From FEN-1139 sp038207155 (GTDB lineage: Bacteria > Myxococcota_A > Polyangia > Polyangiales > Polyangiaceae): a DNA stretch of 64,000 bases. The DNA lies in assembly GCA_038207155.1 (NCBI GenBank), contig JBBRAB010000007.1:62001-126000 (forward strand). Direction: 5' to 3'. The notes under the pieces were generated by a model. That model saw only the letters and a list, made by a program, of their open reading frames with translations. It ran no database searches and was not told where the DNA came from. Position numbers and translations under genes: made by a program. Of this stretch, positions 18,101 to 25,883 are shown piece after piece (position 1 is the first letter of the stretch; each line of letters begins with the position of its first letter).

Positions 18101-19036
18101 ATGCGTCGGCTCTGGGAGCGCCAAGGTACTTTTCTGCCAATTGAACCGAAGTTGACCGCGTCACGAGCCGCCTACGAGCGAGCCGAGCGTGACTACTTGT
18201 CGCTCCCAGACAAGCGGTCGTACCTCGCCGAGCTGCTGCGACTCGCGATGCTGCGTGGAGACGTGCCGCGGGCAGAGGACTTGCTCAATCGCTGGCTCGA
18301 ACGCGCCCCCCTGGACGCCGACGCGTTGACGACCGCCGCCGATCTCGACGCGCGCCAGGGCCAACGAGCTCGGGCGATTCGCCGGCTCGGCGGGGTGGTC
18401 GACCTGCGCCCAGACGACATTCAGTCCCAACTGCGACTCGCTCGCCTGTGGGACTGGGCGGGAGAGCCGCAGCGCGCTTGCCCCCATCGCGTTGCCCTGG
18501 CCGAAGCACACCCGGGGCGGGCCGATCTGACCGCGGCCGCTCTGCGCTGCACTCGCGACAGCGAGGATCCCGAGCTCGCGAGCGACCTTCGCGCAGCGAT
18601 CGCGAGCAGTCTCCTGCCCGAAGTCGAGCGACTGCTCGCGCTACCGAGCGCCAACACCGCCCTGTCCGGCGACCTTCGGGTGCAAGCGCGCTGGACAGGC
18701 GATGCCGACGTCGATCTCGCGCTGTTCACCCCCGAGGGTCGACGCGTCTCCTGGCTCGGAGCTCCCACCCGCGAGGTCATCACGGCCACAAGTCCAACCA
18801 GCCACAGCGAGGAGGGACTCGCCCTGCGCGGCGCGCCACCCGGGGACTACCTGCTCGAGGTCAGTCGCCTCGAAGGCGATGGCGCGGTGCATGGGGAGCT
18901 CACGCTCAGTCTTGCGCGAAAAACCGAGCGAGTGCCGTTCGAGCTATCACGCAGTCGGAGCCTGCTCGGAGTGATCCGACTCAGTCAGATCGCGAGGCTC
19001 GTCCCCTTCGACGGGGTCCTGGCACCCAATCGCTAA
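15194..19036 (+). CDS. Large membrane-anchored FecR-like/VIT/vWA/TPR protein
   Basis: A 1280-residue protein. An N-terminal membrane segment (LGLVGVGLLATVPWW) would anchor it with the bulk in the periplasm. Residues about 55-215 resemble a FecR domain. Residues about 255-395 are a VIT domain (DETFVNQTDEVLEGILRLPL). A von Willebrand A domain follows at about 525-700 with the metal-site motif DISRSM. A low-complexity Ala/Ser/Pro region (about 830-955, ending in a Pro run) leads to TPR-like helices (about 1010-1130) and a C-terminal beta domain (VDLALFTPEGRRVSW). vWA and VIT domains normally mediate protein binding, so a scaffold or adhesion role is likely, but the partner is unknown. The ATG at 15194 has GGAG five bases upstream; an upstream TTG frame extension is less likely. 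A divergent promoter with the deacetylase-like gene must lie in 15041-15193. Confidence 0.82.
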   Translation: MPSPHRLKSLLVQCWPSSPRVRLGLVGVGLLATVPWWPQLAARSSHPEPTGSIEPASVELLPGDPQSSFRAKLCEARGDCRAVTPGATLYPDQRLEVGERGRVQLKISSHARALLDGSSQLSYGREGRPGLHLERGRMLLEVQRGARAQQLVTANATLQIEEGRVLVEQSPGGFSASILAGRAELKGDLARQLRAGEELRQAPGEPAVIGTLGATADRLRWSRPRPKVIDETERARGFGQLMARRPGTREERPEAVRLASHAISLRVAGAETRTVIDETFVNQTDEVLEGILRLPLPPGAQLEGLSLDVDGQMQEGAFVERDQAAAIWRGAIEHAAPKTAPPPKEEIIWVPGPWRDPALLEWQRGGRFELRVFPIPKRGSRRVSLSYTERARYVNGERRLSVPLPQVESGGESTVATSFNAEFRGHASALRIFGYPLHESQRDEVTRLELSGAAMVPHGDLELAWRAVDDRGELAAWSQRRTAAPVLAARSAESPASGAGQGRSNDSVAMLALRPKLPQLKTGGSQDLVLVVDISRSMFGVPLRRAENLVRELVSNLDPETKLRALACDSSCQTLAVGTAGQVGDELTTAFASLTADGSSDLHHAIRSAAKLVEREESSRRHHIVYIGDAIPTTGPVRPGTLERALRRSVGGKRLRLTAVGIGTESDAAMLSAMARSTSGQVVTWLPGMDAESVARKIVDGLNQASLENVSLQLPDGLVDAAPEVLSSLGSGDELLVAARQTRPEVDGVAILRGSLDGSPFERRYPVKLAQRGDPALGFVARTYAAARISDLERRGDAEARQEAVRLSRESSIASRFTSLLVLESEAMFRAFGLERRTAAPAFTGEEVADASVTESLDEESEAAPSEARSTAASGPLGGGGPSAKASMAAPAVARSEAAAGAASPMRAKRAMADRERESLERSPTDSAPKPSSAQSAPLRVDDDRFATPPPPPPPNKLPLGQTRQRFVPMRRLWERQGTFLPIEPKLTASRAAYERAERDYLSLPDKRSYLAELLRLAMLRGDVPRAEDLLNRWLERAPLDADALTTAADLDARQGQRARAIRRLGGVVDLRPDDIQSQLRLARLWDWAGEPQRACPHRVALAEAHPGRADLTAAALRCTRDSEDPELASDLRAAIASSLLPEVERLLALPSANTALSGDLRVQARWTGDADVDLALFTPEGRRVSWLGAPTREVITATSPTSHSEEGLALRGAPPGDYLLEVSRLEGDGAVHGELTLSLARKTERVPFELSRSRSLLGVIRLSQIARLVPFDGVLAPNR

Positions 19037-19046
19037 AGCCCGAGGT

Positions 19047-19080
19047 GCGGGGCCGGACTCGAGCGAGTCCGCGCCCCGTG
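19047..19080 (+). terminator. GC-rich stem-loop between the vWA gene and the TerC gene
   Basis: An imperfect hairpin: gcggggc-ggactc pairs with gagtcc-cgccccg around a 4-base loop, with one mismatch or bulge per arm. It starts 10 bases after the vWA stop codon. It has no T-run. It is in the leader of a TerC-family gene; some such genes carry a manganese riboswitch, but this 60-base gap is too short and lacks the paired-bulge core, so I call it a terminator-like hairpin. Confidence 0.45.
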
Positions 19081-19096
19081 CGCCGGTCGGCTGGGC

Positions 19097-20107
19097 ATGT
19101 TACGAGCGCAAGCTATGCCTGCGTTCCCGAGCTGGCTCGGTTGGTGTGTGTTCGCGACAGTCATTTTGGTGACGATGGGAGCCGATCGCTGGCTCACCCG
19201 GAACACGCGCGACCAGATCCCGTTTCGCGACGCCCTGGTGCGCAGCCTGCTGTGGCTAACCGTGGGAGTGGGCTTTACCGGCTGGATGTACGCCTACCGC
19301 GGCGTCTCGCCAGCGATCGAGTACCTCACGGCGTACCTGGTTGAGAAATCGCTGTCGGTCGACAACCTGTTTGTCTTCCTGGTGATCTTTCGCTACTTCA
19401 AAGTGCTGCCGGGTCAGCAACAACGGGTGCTGTTCTGGGGCGTATTTGGGGCCGTCGTGCTGCGCGCCCTGTTCATTGTCGCCGGGACTGAGCTCCTCAA
19501 GCACTTTCACTACGCCGCCTTCGTGTTTGGCGCGTTTCTGGTCTACTCCGGCATCAAGCTGGCCTTCACCAGCGCTGACTCAGTGGACCCAGGCGCCAGT
19601 GCCGTGCTGCGCTTCGCACGCCGCGTGCTGCGAACGACCAAGGATTTTGACGGTGAGCACTTCTTCGTCACTCGCGAGGGCGTGAGATTTGCGACGCCGC
19701 TGCTGCTCGTCCTTCTGGTGGTCGAAATGAGCGACGTGATGTTCGCCGTGGACTCAGTGCCCGCCGTGCTCGCCATCTCGGACGATCTCTACGTCGTCTA
19801 CACCTCCAACGTCCTTGCCGTACTCGGACTGCGAGCCCTGTTCTTCATGCTCTCGGGCGTGATGGAACGGTTTCACAAGTTGGATCTGGCGCTCTCAGCT
19901 GTCCTGGCCTTCATCGGCGCCAAAATGCTGTTGCATGACTGGTACCAGATCCCGGACGTGGCCAGCCTCGGAGTCATCACCTTGCTGCTTGGCGCTGGCG
20001 TCGTGGCTTCGTTGCTGCTGCCGCCACCTCCTCCGGCGGACGCCCCCGAAGCCTCAGCGCCAGTGCCGCCCGACGCTCCGTCCTCAGACGGCAGCACCGA
20101 CCGCTGA
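19097..20107 (+). CDS. TerC/Alx family integral membrane protein
   Basis: A 336-residue polytopic membrane protein with about eight or nine hydrophobic segments. The family motifs EKSLSVDNLFVFLVIFRYF and EMSDVMFAVDSVPAVLAISD are intact, with the conserved acidic and Asn residues in the membrane. TerC/Alx proteins are linked to manganese export, metal loading of exported proteins, or tellurite resistance. The C-terminal about 35 residues are a Pro/Ala/Asp-rich cytoplasmic tail. The ATG at 19097 or the one at 19115 could be the start; neither has a strong ribosome site. No ter cluster accompanies it, so metal homeostasis is more likely than tellurite resistance. Confidence 0.9.
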   Translation: MLRAQAMPAFPSWLGWCVFATVILVTMGADRWLTRNTRDQIPFRDALVRSLLWLTVGVGFTGWMYAYRGVSPAIEYLTAYLVEKSLSVDNLFVFLVIFRYFKVLPGQQQRVLFWGVFGAVVLRALFIVAGTELLKHFHYAAFVFGAFLVYSGIKLAFTSADSVDPGASAVLRFARRVLRTTKDFDGEHFFVTREGVRFATPLLLVLLVVEMSDVMFAVDSVPAVLAISDDLYVVYTSNVLAVLGLRALFFMLSGVMERFHKLDLALSAVLAFIGAKMLLHDWYQIPDVASLGVITLLLGAGVVASLLLPPPPPADAPEASAPVPPDAPSSDGSTDR

Positions 20108-20285
20108 GCGACGCTTCCACGCCGACAAAAACTCCATTTGTTTTTGGCTGGGGCCCGTGGCGACGGCTGCGCGGGTGGGCCCGGTGCGAGCCGGCTGGCG
20201 CTGCTAGCACTGTAATTTGCCGCAAATATCTCGTTCGGGCTGGCGGAAGGCCCCCAATCCGCGATATGCGGGTCCAGGTAGGATC

Positions 20286-21872
20286 ATGTCAGCTCCCGAA
20301 CGTCGCAAGACTCCCAAGACTCCGTCCCCGCGACCCTCGCCCTTTGCTCGTCGTCGCTCGGGGGTGCTGCTGCACCCGACCTCTCTACCGGGCGGTCACG
20401 GCATCGGGGATCTTGGACCTGCCGCCCATGAGTTCGCGGAGTTTCTTGCGCGCGCCGGCCAGACCTACTGGCAAATGCTGCCGATTTGTCCGCAGGGCGC
20501 GGGCTACTCGCCCTACGACAGTCCCTCGGCCTGCGCGATCAGCCCGCTGCTCCTGAGTCTCGACGCGCTGGCGGACACGGGGCTGCTCGCTCGCCACGAA
20601 TTCGCAACTGAAGCGCCCCTACCCTCAATTCGTCGCGCGGATATGCAGTCCGCCGAGACGCTCAAGCGGCGACTGCTTGAGTTGGCGTGCAGCCGGCTTG
20701 CGACTGCCCCAACGGCCATTCGCGAGGCTTTCGAGAGCTTTGTCGAACGCGAGAGTGACTGGCTCGACGCGCACGCCCTGTTTTTCGCACTCAAAGAACA
20801 GCAGGGTGGACGCCCGTGGGTGGAGTTCGAGCCCGGGCTGCGCGACCGCAAACCAGGCGCAATAGCCAAGGCGGAGCGAGAGCTCGCCGACGCTATCCAT
20901 CTTCACAAGTTCATTCAGTTCGAGCTTGATCGTCAGTGGACGGCGCTGCTCGAGCATTGCCGTGGGCTCGGCCTCACGCTGATGGGCGATGTGCCGATCT
21001 ACGTCGCGCACGACAGTGCCGATGTCTGGGCCAATCGGCAAGTGTTCCACCTGGATCGACAGGGCAAACGCAAGGTCGTGGCCGGGGTGCCGCCCGACTA
21101 TTTCTCGGCAACCGGTCAACTCTGGGGCAATCCGCTGTACCGCTGGAGCTACCTCAAGACGACCGGATTTGCCTGGTGGAAGCGCCGCTTCCGAATCACC
21201 CTGCGACGCTTCGACACGGTAAGGCTCGACCATTTCATCGGGTTTCGACATTACTGGGAAGTGCCGGGAGACGCCCTGACGGCGGAGACTGGACGTTACA
21301 TGCCAGTGCCGGGCGAGGCCTTCTTCGCAGCGCTCACGGCTGAGTTCGGCGGGTTGCCGTTCTTGGCCGAAGACCTCGGAGTCGTGACCGCCGAGATTCA
21401 CGCGCTGCGTGAGGGAGCAGGACTGCCGGGGATGCGTATCCTGCAGTTTGCGTTTGATGACGCCAAGGGCAGCGACTACCTGCCGCACCGCTATGACCGC
21501 GACACTGCGGTCTATACCGGGACCCATGACAACGATACGACGATGGGCTGGCTTTGGGCGCCGCTGCCCGACGACCCCAGTGCTCGCGCTGCTCAGCTCG
21601 CCACGCGAGAGCGCGCCAAAGCCTACCTGGCCAGTGACGGGACTGAGCTGCACTGGGATATGGCTCGAGCCGCCCTGATGTCGGTCGCCAACACGGCCAT
21701 CATCCCAGCCCAGGATCTGCTCGGGCTTGGGAGCGACTCGCGCATGAACACCCCCGGAACCGTGGAAAACAACTGGGTCTTCCGGCTTTTCCCGGGCGAA
21801 ATGAGTGAGGCTACGGGTGCCAGACTACGTGACCTCTGTGCCAAGTTTGAGCGGCTACCCACCCCGGACTGA
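20286..21872 (+). CDS. malQ: 4-alpha-glucanotransferase (amylomaltase, GH77)
   Basis: A 528-residue enzyme that transfers alpha-1,4-glucan segments between maltodextrins or glycogen chains in the cytoplasm. GH77 motifs are present in order: GVLLHPTSLPGGHGIGDLG, WQMLPICPQGAGYSPYDS, MGDVPIYVAHDSADVW, GVPPDYFSATGQLWGNPLY, the nucleophile Asp in VRLDHFIGF (about residue 314), the acid/base Glu in FLAEDLGVV (about 362), and the third Asp in YTGTHDNDTT (about 415). A basic Pro/Ser/Thr-rich N-terminal segment of about 25 residues precedes the domain. The start is ATG at 20286 with AGGTAGGA just upstream; the frame is open further upstream but that segment is not conserved. The 178 bases before it hold no gene. 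Confidence 0.95.
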   Translation: MSAPERRKTPKTPSPRPSPFARRRSGVLLHPTSLPGGHGIGDLGPAAHEFAEFLARAGQTYWQMLPICPQGAGYSPYDSPSACAISPLLLSLDALADTGLLARHEFATEAPLPSIRRADMQSAETLKRRLLELACSRLATAPTAIREAFESFVERESDWLDAHALFFALKEQQGGRPWVEFEPGLRDRKPGAIAKAERELADAIHLHKFIQFELDRQWTALLEHCRGLGLTLMGDVPIYVAHDSADVWANRQVFHLDRQGKRKVVAGVPPDYFSATGQLWGNPLYRWSYLKTTGFAWWKRRFRITLRRFDTVRLDHFIGFRHYWEVPGDALTAETGRYMPVPGEAFFAALTAEFGGLPFLAEDLGVVTAEIHALREGAGLPGMRILQFAFDDAKGSDYLPHRYDRDTAVYTGTHDNDTTMGWLWAPLPDDPSARAAQLATRERAKAYLASDGTELHWDMARAALMSVANTAIIPAQDLLGLGSDSRMNTPGTVENNWVFRLFPGEMSEATGARLRDLCAKFERLPTPD

Positions 21873-21944
21873 GCGACTTTGGCCGTCGCCTGTCCACCCC
21901 GTGCTACCGTGGGCCCGTCCTTGGGAAGAAAGAGGGAGCTGCGC

Positions 21945-23528
21945 GTGAATCAGTCTGACCGCCGGCGCGTCACTCCGACCATGAGGTGCCTGCTGTCCTG
22001 CGGCCTGGTACAAGCAGGGCTCCTGCTTGTCGCCCCGGCCCAGGGTCAGACTCCCTCGGAGGAGCAGCCAAGCAGTCCGGATGCCGCCGCGGTCAGCGAG
22101 CCGAAATCGGGCGAGGCAAGTAACGCGGGACCAGACGAACTCGCGCGCGACGGCTCCCCGCTTCGCTACACGATTGAGCGTATCGAACTCAACGGCAATG
22201 CGCGGACGCGTGATCGCGTGATCCTGCGCTATCTGCCGTTTCACCCGAACGACGTCATCAACGTCGATGATCCCGCGCTCGAACTGGCGCGCTATCGCCT
22301 GCTCGGGACAGGGTTTTTTCGGGACGTGCAGTTCTCGCTCCGCAAGGGACAACGGCCGGGGCAGGTCGTACTGGTCGTCGACCTGGTCGAACGCAACACG
22401 ATCGTACTGAGCGGCGTGTGGATGGGCCTGTCCGCTGACGCTGGCAGCAACGGTGCCGCGCGTCCACTGACCGCCTATGGCGGGCTCGACGTCGCTGAGA
22501 CCAATCTGGCCGGCACAGGCATCACGCTCGGAGCAGCGCTCGGCATCGCGCAGAACCAGAGCGCCCTGCGACTGCGCTTTCTCGATCCGGCCTTCCTGGG
22601 CTCGCCCTGGATGGTCGCCGGTACCCTGCTCCGTAACAAGGCTCAGGACTTTTTCGGCACGAAAGACGTGCTTTGGTCGGCCCGGGGCGACCGCGAACCA
22701 ACCGACTACGCGGTCGTGCCGTACAGTCGCTTTGGTGGGTCGCTTGGTTTTGGCCGAGAGCTGGGAATGAACTCCCAGCTCTGGTTCCACTACCGGCTCG
22801 AGACCATCAGTGCGGATCCGCCTCTGATGGCGTCCCAGGTCCGCGGTGGCGTTCGCGAGCCCATCGACTTTGACATCGTGCGCGGCCGCAGCGTGTTGTC
22901 GTCGCTGCGCGCCAATTTCCAGCTGGACACGCGTGATCACCCGTTTCTCCCCACGAGCGGCTGGTTCGTCACGACCCGCGGCGAGGTCGCGCTCGTGCCG
23001 CTTGGGAGTGACTACGATTACCACCGCTTCGAAGTGACTGCATCGCATTGGTGGCGCGTGAATTCGTCGAATCACGCCTTCCGACTGCAGGCTTTTGCCG
23101 GCGCGATGACAGGTTTTGTCCCGTTCTTCGAGCAGTACTACGTCGGGGACTTCAGCGACTTTCTGCCGGCGAGAATCCTCGACTTGAATTTCGATCGCCG
23201 CCCGCCGCCGAACCTGCTCGGCACGGCCATCGAGAACGTCCGTTACGGACACTATGCCGGGGAAATCGCGGCTGAGTACCGCATCCCGGTGTTCCGCGGT
23301 TCGCGCAGCATCTTCGGCATCGATTTCTTCGGACGCGCGGGGATTTACGGCGTCGCCCAGCGGCGCGATCTCGCCCACCCCGCGGCAGACGAGTCGGGGC
23401 TATCACTCATTCCCGTCGATCTCACCGCGAACCTCGGCTTTCGGATGGACACGAGTGCCGGAGGATTTGTCTTCGCGATTTCAAACGTGCTCGGCTTTAT
23501 CCCCGTTCGGGGGAGCAATTCGCGGTGA
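21945..23528 (+). CDS. Omp85-family outer-membrane protein with one POTRA domain
   Basis: A 527-residue exported protein. After a signal peptide (LLSCGLVQAGLLLVAPAQGQ) and a disordered acidic stretch, a single POTRA domain covers about residues 75-155 (RYTIERIELNGNARTRDRVI). The remainder is a 16-strand-type barrel, with DTRDHPFLPTSGWFVTTRG matching the common Omp85 strand motif and an aromatic-poor end. BamA has five POTRAs and TamA three, so this is a reduced family member of unknown client. The start is GTG at 21945 with GGGAG six bases upstream; the frame opens earlier without support. Its last four bases overlap the start of the next gene (GTGA), so translation is coupled and the two products probably work together. 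Confidence 0.85.
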   Translation: MNQSDRRRVTPTMRCLLSCGLVQAGLLLVAPAQGQTPSEEQPSSPDAAAVSEPKSGEASNAGPDELARDGSPLRYTIERIELNGNARTRDRVILRYLPFHPNDVINVDDPALELARYRLLGTGFFRDVQFSLRKGQRPGQVVLVVDLVERNTIVLSGVWMGLSADAGSNGAARPLTAYGGLDVAETNLAGTGITLGAALGIAQNQSALRLRFLDPAFLGSPWMVAGTLLRNKAQDFFGTKDVLWSARGDREPTDYAVVPYSRFGGSLGFGRELGMNSQLWFHYRLETISADPPLMASQVRGGVREPIDFDIVRGRSVLSSLRANFQLDTRDHPFLPTSGWFVTTRGEVALVPLGSDYDYHRFEVTASHWWRVNSSNHAFRLQAFAGAMTGFVPFFEQYYVGDFSDFLPARILDLNFDRRPPPNLLGTAIENVRYGHYAGEIAAEYRIPVFRGSRSIFGIDFFGRAGIYGVAQRRDLAHPAADESGLSLIPVDLTANLGFRMDTSAGGFVFAISNVLGFIPVRGSNSR

Positions 23529-24262
23529 GCAAGCTCACCCAGCGACTGGCCCAAGGCATCCCGCGCAGGCGCGTCAGCGGCCTGCTTGGGTGCTACGCGT
23601 GGCGCCGGCGAGGCCTGCGTCAGGCCGCGACACTGGGCGCGCTTGGGCTCTTCGCGGTGTCGGTCGCGCGCGCTGATGGCGCCCCCGCGGTCCGCACAGC
23701 GCAGCTCACTTGGAGCGGACCAGACCAGCAGCAGCTGCTGCTCTCCATGAGCTTTCGCGACGTGATCGACGCAGAGATTCAGCGCAAGCTCACGCGCGGC
23801 CTTCCCACGACGATCGTGTTTACGGCCACCCTGCGACGTGAGGGCAGTGAGACCCCGCTGTCGACGACTGCGCAGAGCTGTCGCGTCACGTGGCATGTCT
23901 GGGAGGAAGCCTATCGCATCGAGCTCACTCGCATGGGCGGCGCTCGCCCCCCGGGTTGGACGACCACCACCGAGGGCGTGCTGCGACGCTGCGCCGAGGT
24001 CAATCAACTCGTGACCGCGACACGCGCCCAAATCCCGCAGAACGTGCCGCTCTACCTGGACGCCAAGATCGTGGTCAATCCGCTGAGCGAAGACCTGCTT
24101 CTGAAGATCAAGCGCTGGGTGAGTCGTCCAACGGGGACGTCCACCGCAGCTCCTGGTGATGCCTTATTTGGCACGTTCACCGGACTATTTATGCAGCGCA
24201 TCAGCGAGGCTGAAAAGGTCGTGATGTTCCGCACCAGGTCCGTCCTGCCACGGTTGCCATGA
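23525..24262 (+). CDS. Unknown exported protein coupled to the Omp85 gene
   Basis: A 245-residue protein that I do not recognise with confidence; the pattern FRDVIDAEIQRKLTRGLPTT recalls DUF4390-type exported proteins. The N-terminus is basic and Arg-rich, then has a hydrophobic stretch ending SVARADGAP, consistent with a signal peptide. The mature part is beta-rich with one Cys pair candidate (SCRVTW, RRCAEV) and LYLDAKIVVNPLSEDLL. The start is GTG at 23525, overlapping the previous stop codon by four bases. This overlap and the similar cell location suggest a periplasmic partner of the Omp85 protein; that is inference. Confidence 0.7.
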   Translation: MSKLTQRLAQGIPRRRVSGLLGCYAWRRRGLRQAATLGALGLFAVSVARADGAPAVRTAQLTWSGPDQQQLLLSMSFRDVIDAEIQRKLTRGLPTTIVFTATLRREGSETPLSTTAQSCRVTWHVWEEAYRIELTRMGGARPPGWTTTTEGVLRRCAEVNQLVTATRAQIPQNVPLYLDAKIVVNPLSEDLLLKIKRWVSRPTGTSTAAPGDALFGTFTGLFMQRISEAEKVVMFRTRSVLPRLP

Positions 24263-24344
24263 GCGCCTCAGACATGGCCCCAACCCTCGCCTACCCGCAG
24301 CGATGCCTCAGAATTTGCGGCGCATTGCCTTGGAGTGAAGTGCG

Positions 24345-24962
24345 ATGAGCCGCAGCTTTCCGGTCGCACTCGAGCTCGCTGGAAAAAGCTGCCTCGTCGT
24401 GGGCGTTTCCGAGGAGGCCCCGCTAAGAGTAGCGGCGCTTGAGGCAGCGGGAGCTTCGGTGGTGTGGCTGTCGGGTGAGGAGCGCCCGGCAGGCAGTACG
24501 GCCGACGCGGAGCTCAGTAGCGGAGCAACGCCAGACTGGCGACGAGTCACCGCACCGGATCTCGAAGCGGCCTGGTTGATCGTCCTGGCCGATCGCAACG
24601 AGACCTTGGCGACCTCGCTTGGTCAGAAGTGCGCTGAACTCAAGCGGCTCTATTGCCCGATTGATCAGGCCGGATTTGGCTCATTCTCTCACCTGGCGCT
24701 GGCACGCTGCGGACCCCTGACGCTGGCGATCTCGACGGAGGGACGACTGCCAGCACTGGCGCGACGCTTGCGCGAAGAGCTCGAGCGGCTCCTCCGAGAA
24801 AGCGATGCAGCCGCTCGCATCGAACGACTCGCCAACTGGCGCGATGCCCTGCCTCGCTCGGAGAGGCGCGCGCGACTGACGAGCCATCTGCAACAAGTGC
24901 GACTCACGGGGCGCCTCGAGTTGCCCCTGCCGCCCGAAGACTCGAGCAACGGGCCCACCTGA
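24345..24962 (+). CDS. Siroheme synthase N-terminal-like protein (precorrin-2 dehydrogenase/ferrochelatase family)
   Basis: A 205-residue protein of the Met8/SirC/CysG-N family, which oxidises precorrin-2 to sirohydrochlorin with NAD and may insert iron. It begins FPVALELAGKSCLVVGVSEE, the Rossmann strand-turn-helix, and contains LYCPIDQAGFGSF with the region of the catalytic Asp, then RCGPLTLAISTEGRLPALAR, a well-conserved family block. The usual glycine-rich nucleotide loop is degenerate here (GVSEEAPLRVA), so NAD binding may be changed. The start is ATG at 24345 with GGAG upstream. No hem or cys genes are adjacent in the window. The function as siroheme enzyme is likely but the altered loop leaves doubt. 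Confidence 0.78.
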   Translation: MSRSFPVALELAGKSCLVVGVSEEAPLRVAALEAAGASVVWLSGEERPAGSTADAELSSGATPDWRRVTAPDLEAAWLIVLADRNETLATSLGQKCAELKRLYCPIDQAGFGSFSHLALARCGPLTLAISTEGRLPALARRLREELERLLRESDAAARIERLANWRDALPRSERRARLTSHLQQVRLTGRLELPLPPEDSSNGPT

Positions 24963-25093
24963 GCGAGGCCACGAGGCGCCTCGACGGCCAGCATCGACAG
25001 CGAGGCTGCGATCTGAGTCGCCACCTCCATCGACCGAGCGCGTCAGGTGACGTCACCACCGCCAGATGCCGCCCGAAGGCCAGGGCTTTTTGT

Positions 25094-25846
25094 TCAGCGC
25101 GGCGTGACTGACCCAGCCGGCGGAGCCGCGATCAGCTGAGGACCCGCTGGAGGCGGTCCCGGAATCACGACCGCGCTGGCGCCCGGGCTGGGACGCGGAG
25201 CAGCGGAATAGGTCGCCATCACGGCGAGCGCGTAGTAGCGCTGACGGTGCGTGATGGTGGCCCAATCTGGCTTTGGGAGTGCGCGCTCGACACAAGTCGA
25301 GACCCGCCTGGCCGCAGCGCCCCGCCAATCCCCACTCGCTCCCGCAAACACGTGCAGGCGGTGACTCTCGAAGTCGATCTCCAGCACATGATTGATGGTG
25401 CCTTCCTTGCCTGAACGCAGCCCACACTCGGCAGAGGACTGGATCGCTTCGGTCAGCGCCTTTTCGAAATAGGCCAGGGGATCACAGGCGTCGCCAGCCT
25501 GGGAGCGACGCGCGCTCGTGCCGCAACGAACGCGCTGAACGACTCCGACTTTGACTCGCTCCGGCTCTGCCGGTCGGGTGTCAAAGGACGGAAGAGCTGA
25601 GCCGGAAGGGGCGGCAGCGGCGCTTGCTGCCGCCGAGGCAGCTTCATGCCCCTTCTCGCGTTCCGACACCGCCAGGTGCCGCGATAGATAGAGCGGAACC
25701 ATCAGCAGCACCAGCACGGAAACGAGCGCAACCACGAGCTTGGCGCGGACTGGGCGCTCACTCGTGGCGCCGCGCCCCAGACCGAGACGACGCATCGAGG
25801 GATCACTCGGGGCCGACGGGAAGGAGGGGCGGTTGGGTTCGGACAT
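25094..25846 (-). CDS. Unknown membrane-anchored protein next to kinase gene
   Basis: A 250-residue protein that I do not recognise. It has a basic N-terminal segment, one membrane helix (LVVALVSVLVLLMVPLYLS), an Ala/Ser-rich linker, and a C-terminal domain of about 150 residues with four or five Cys (RCGTSARR, GDACDPLAYF, SAECGL, STCVERALP), followed by a Pro-rich tail. ATG at 25846 is chosen; a TTG at 25891 would overlap the stop codon of the kinase gene. It lies directly downstream of the kinase-FHA gene on the same strand, so it may be a substrate or partner; that is only positional. Confidence 0.65.
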   Translation of the reverse strand: MSEPNRPSFPSAPSDPSMRRLGLGRGATSERPVRAKLVVALVSVLVLLMVPLYLSRHLAVSEREKGHEAASAAASAAAAPSGSALPSFDTRPAEPERVKVGVVQRVRCGTSARRSQAGDACDPLAYFEKALTEAIQSSAECGLRSGKEGTINHVLEIDFESHRLHVFAGASGDWRGAAARRVSTCVERALPKPDWATITHRQRYYALAVMATYSAAPRPSPGASAVVIPGPPPAGPQLIAAPPAGSVTPR

Positions 25847-25883
25847 CGAGCCTGGCAGAGAGGTGACGCAACCGGGAGTCCGG

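Noticed and set aside
19037..19096. Manganese (yybP-ykoY) riboswitch before the TerC-family gene
   Set aside because: The leader is only 60 bases with one GC-rich hairpin; the conserved internal-loop core is not present.
20625..21653. Minus-strand reading frame (342 codons) antisense to malQ
   Set aside because: GH77 motifs fix the plus frame as the gene; the other is a shadow.
21855..23378. Long minus-strand reading frame (507 codons) antisense to the Omp85 gene
   Set aside because: The plus-strand frame has a signal peptide, POTRA and barrel motifs; the opposite frame has no such support.
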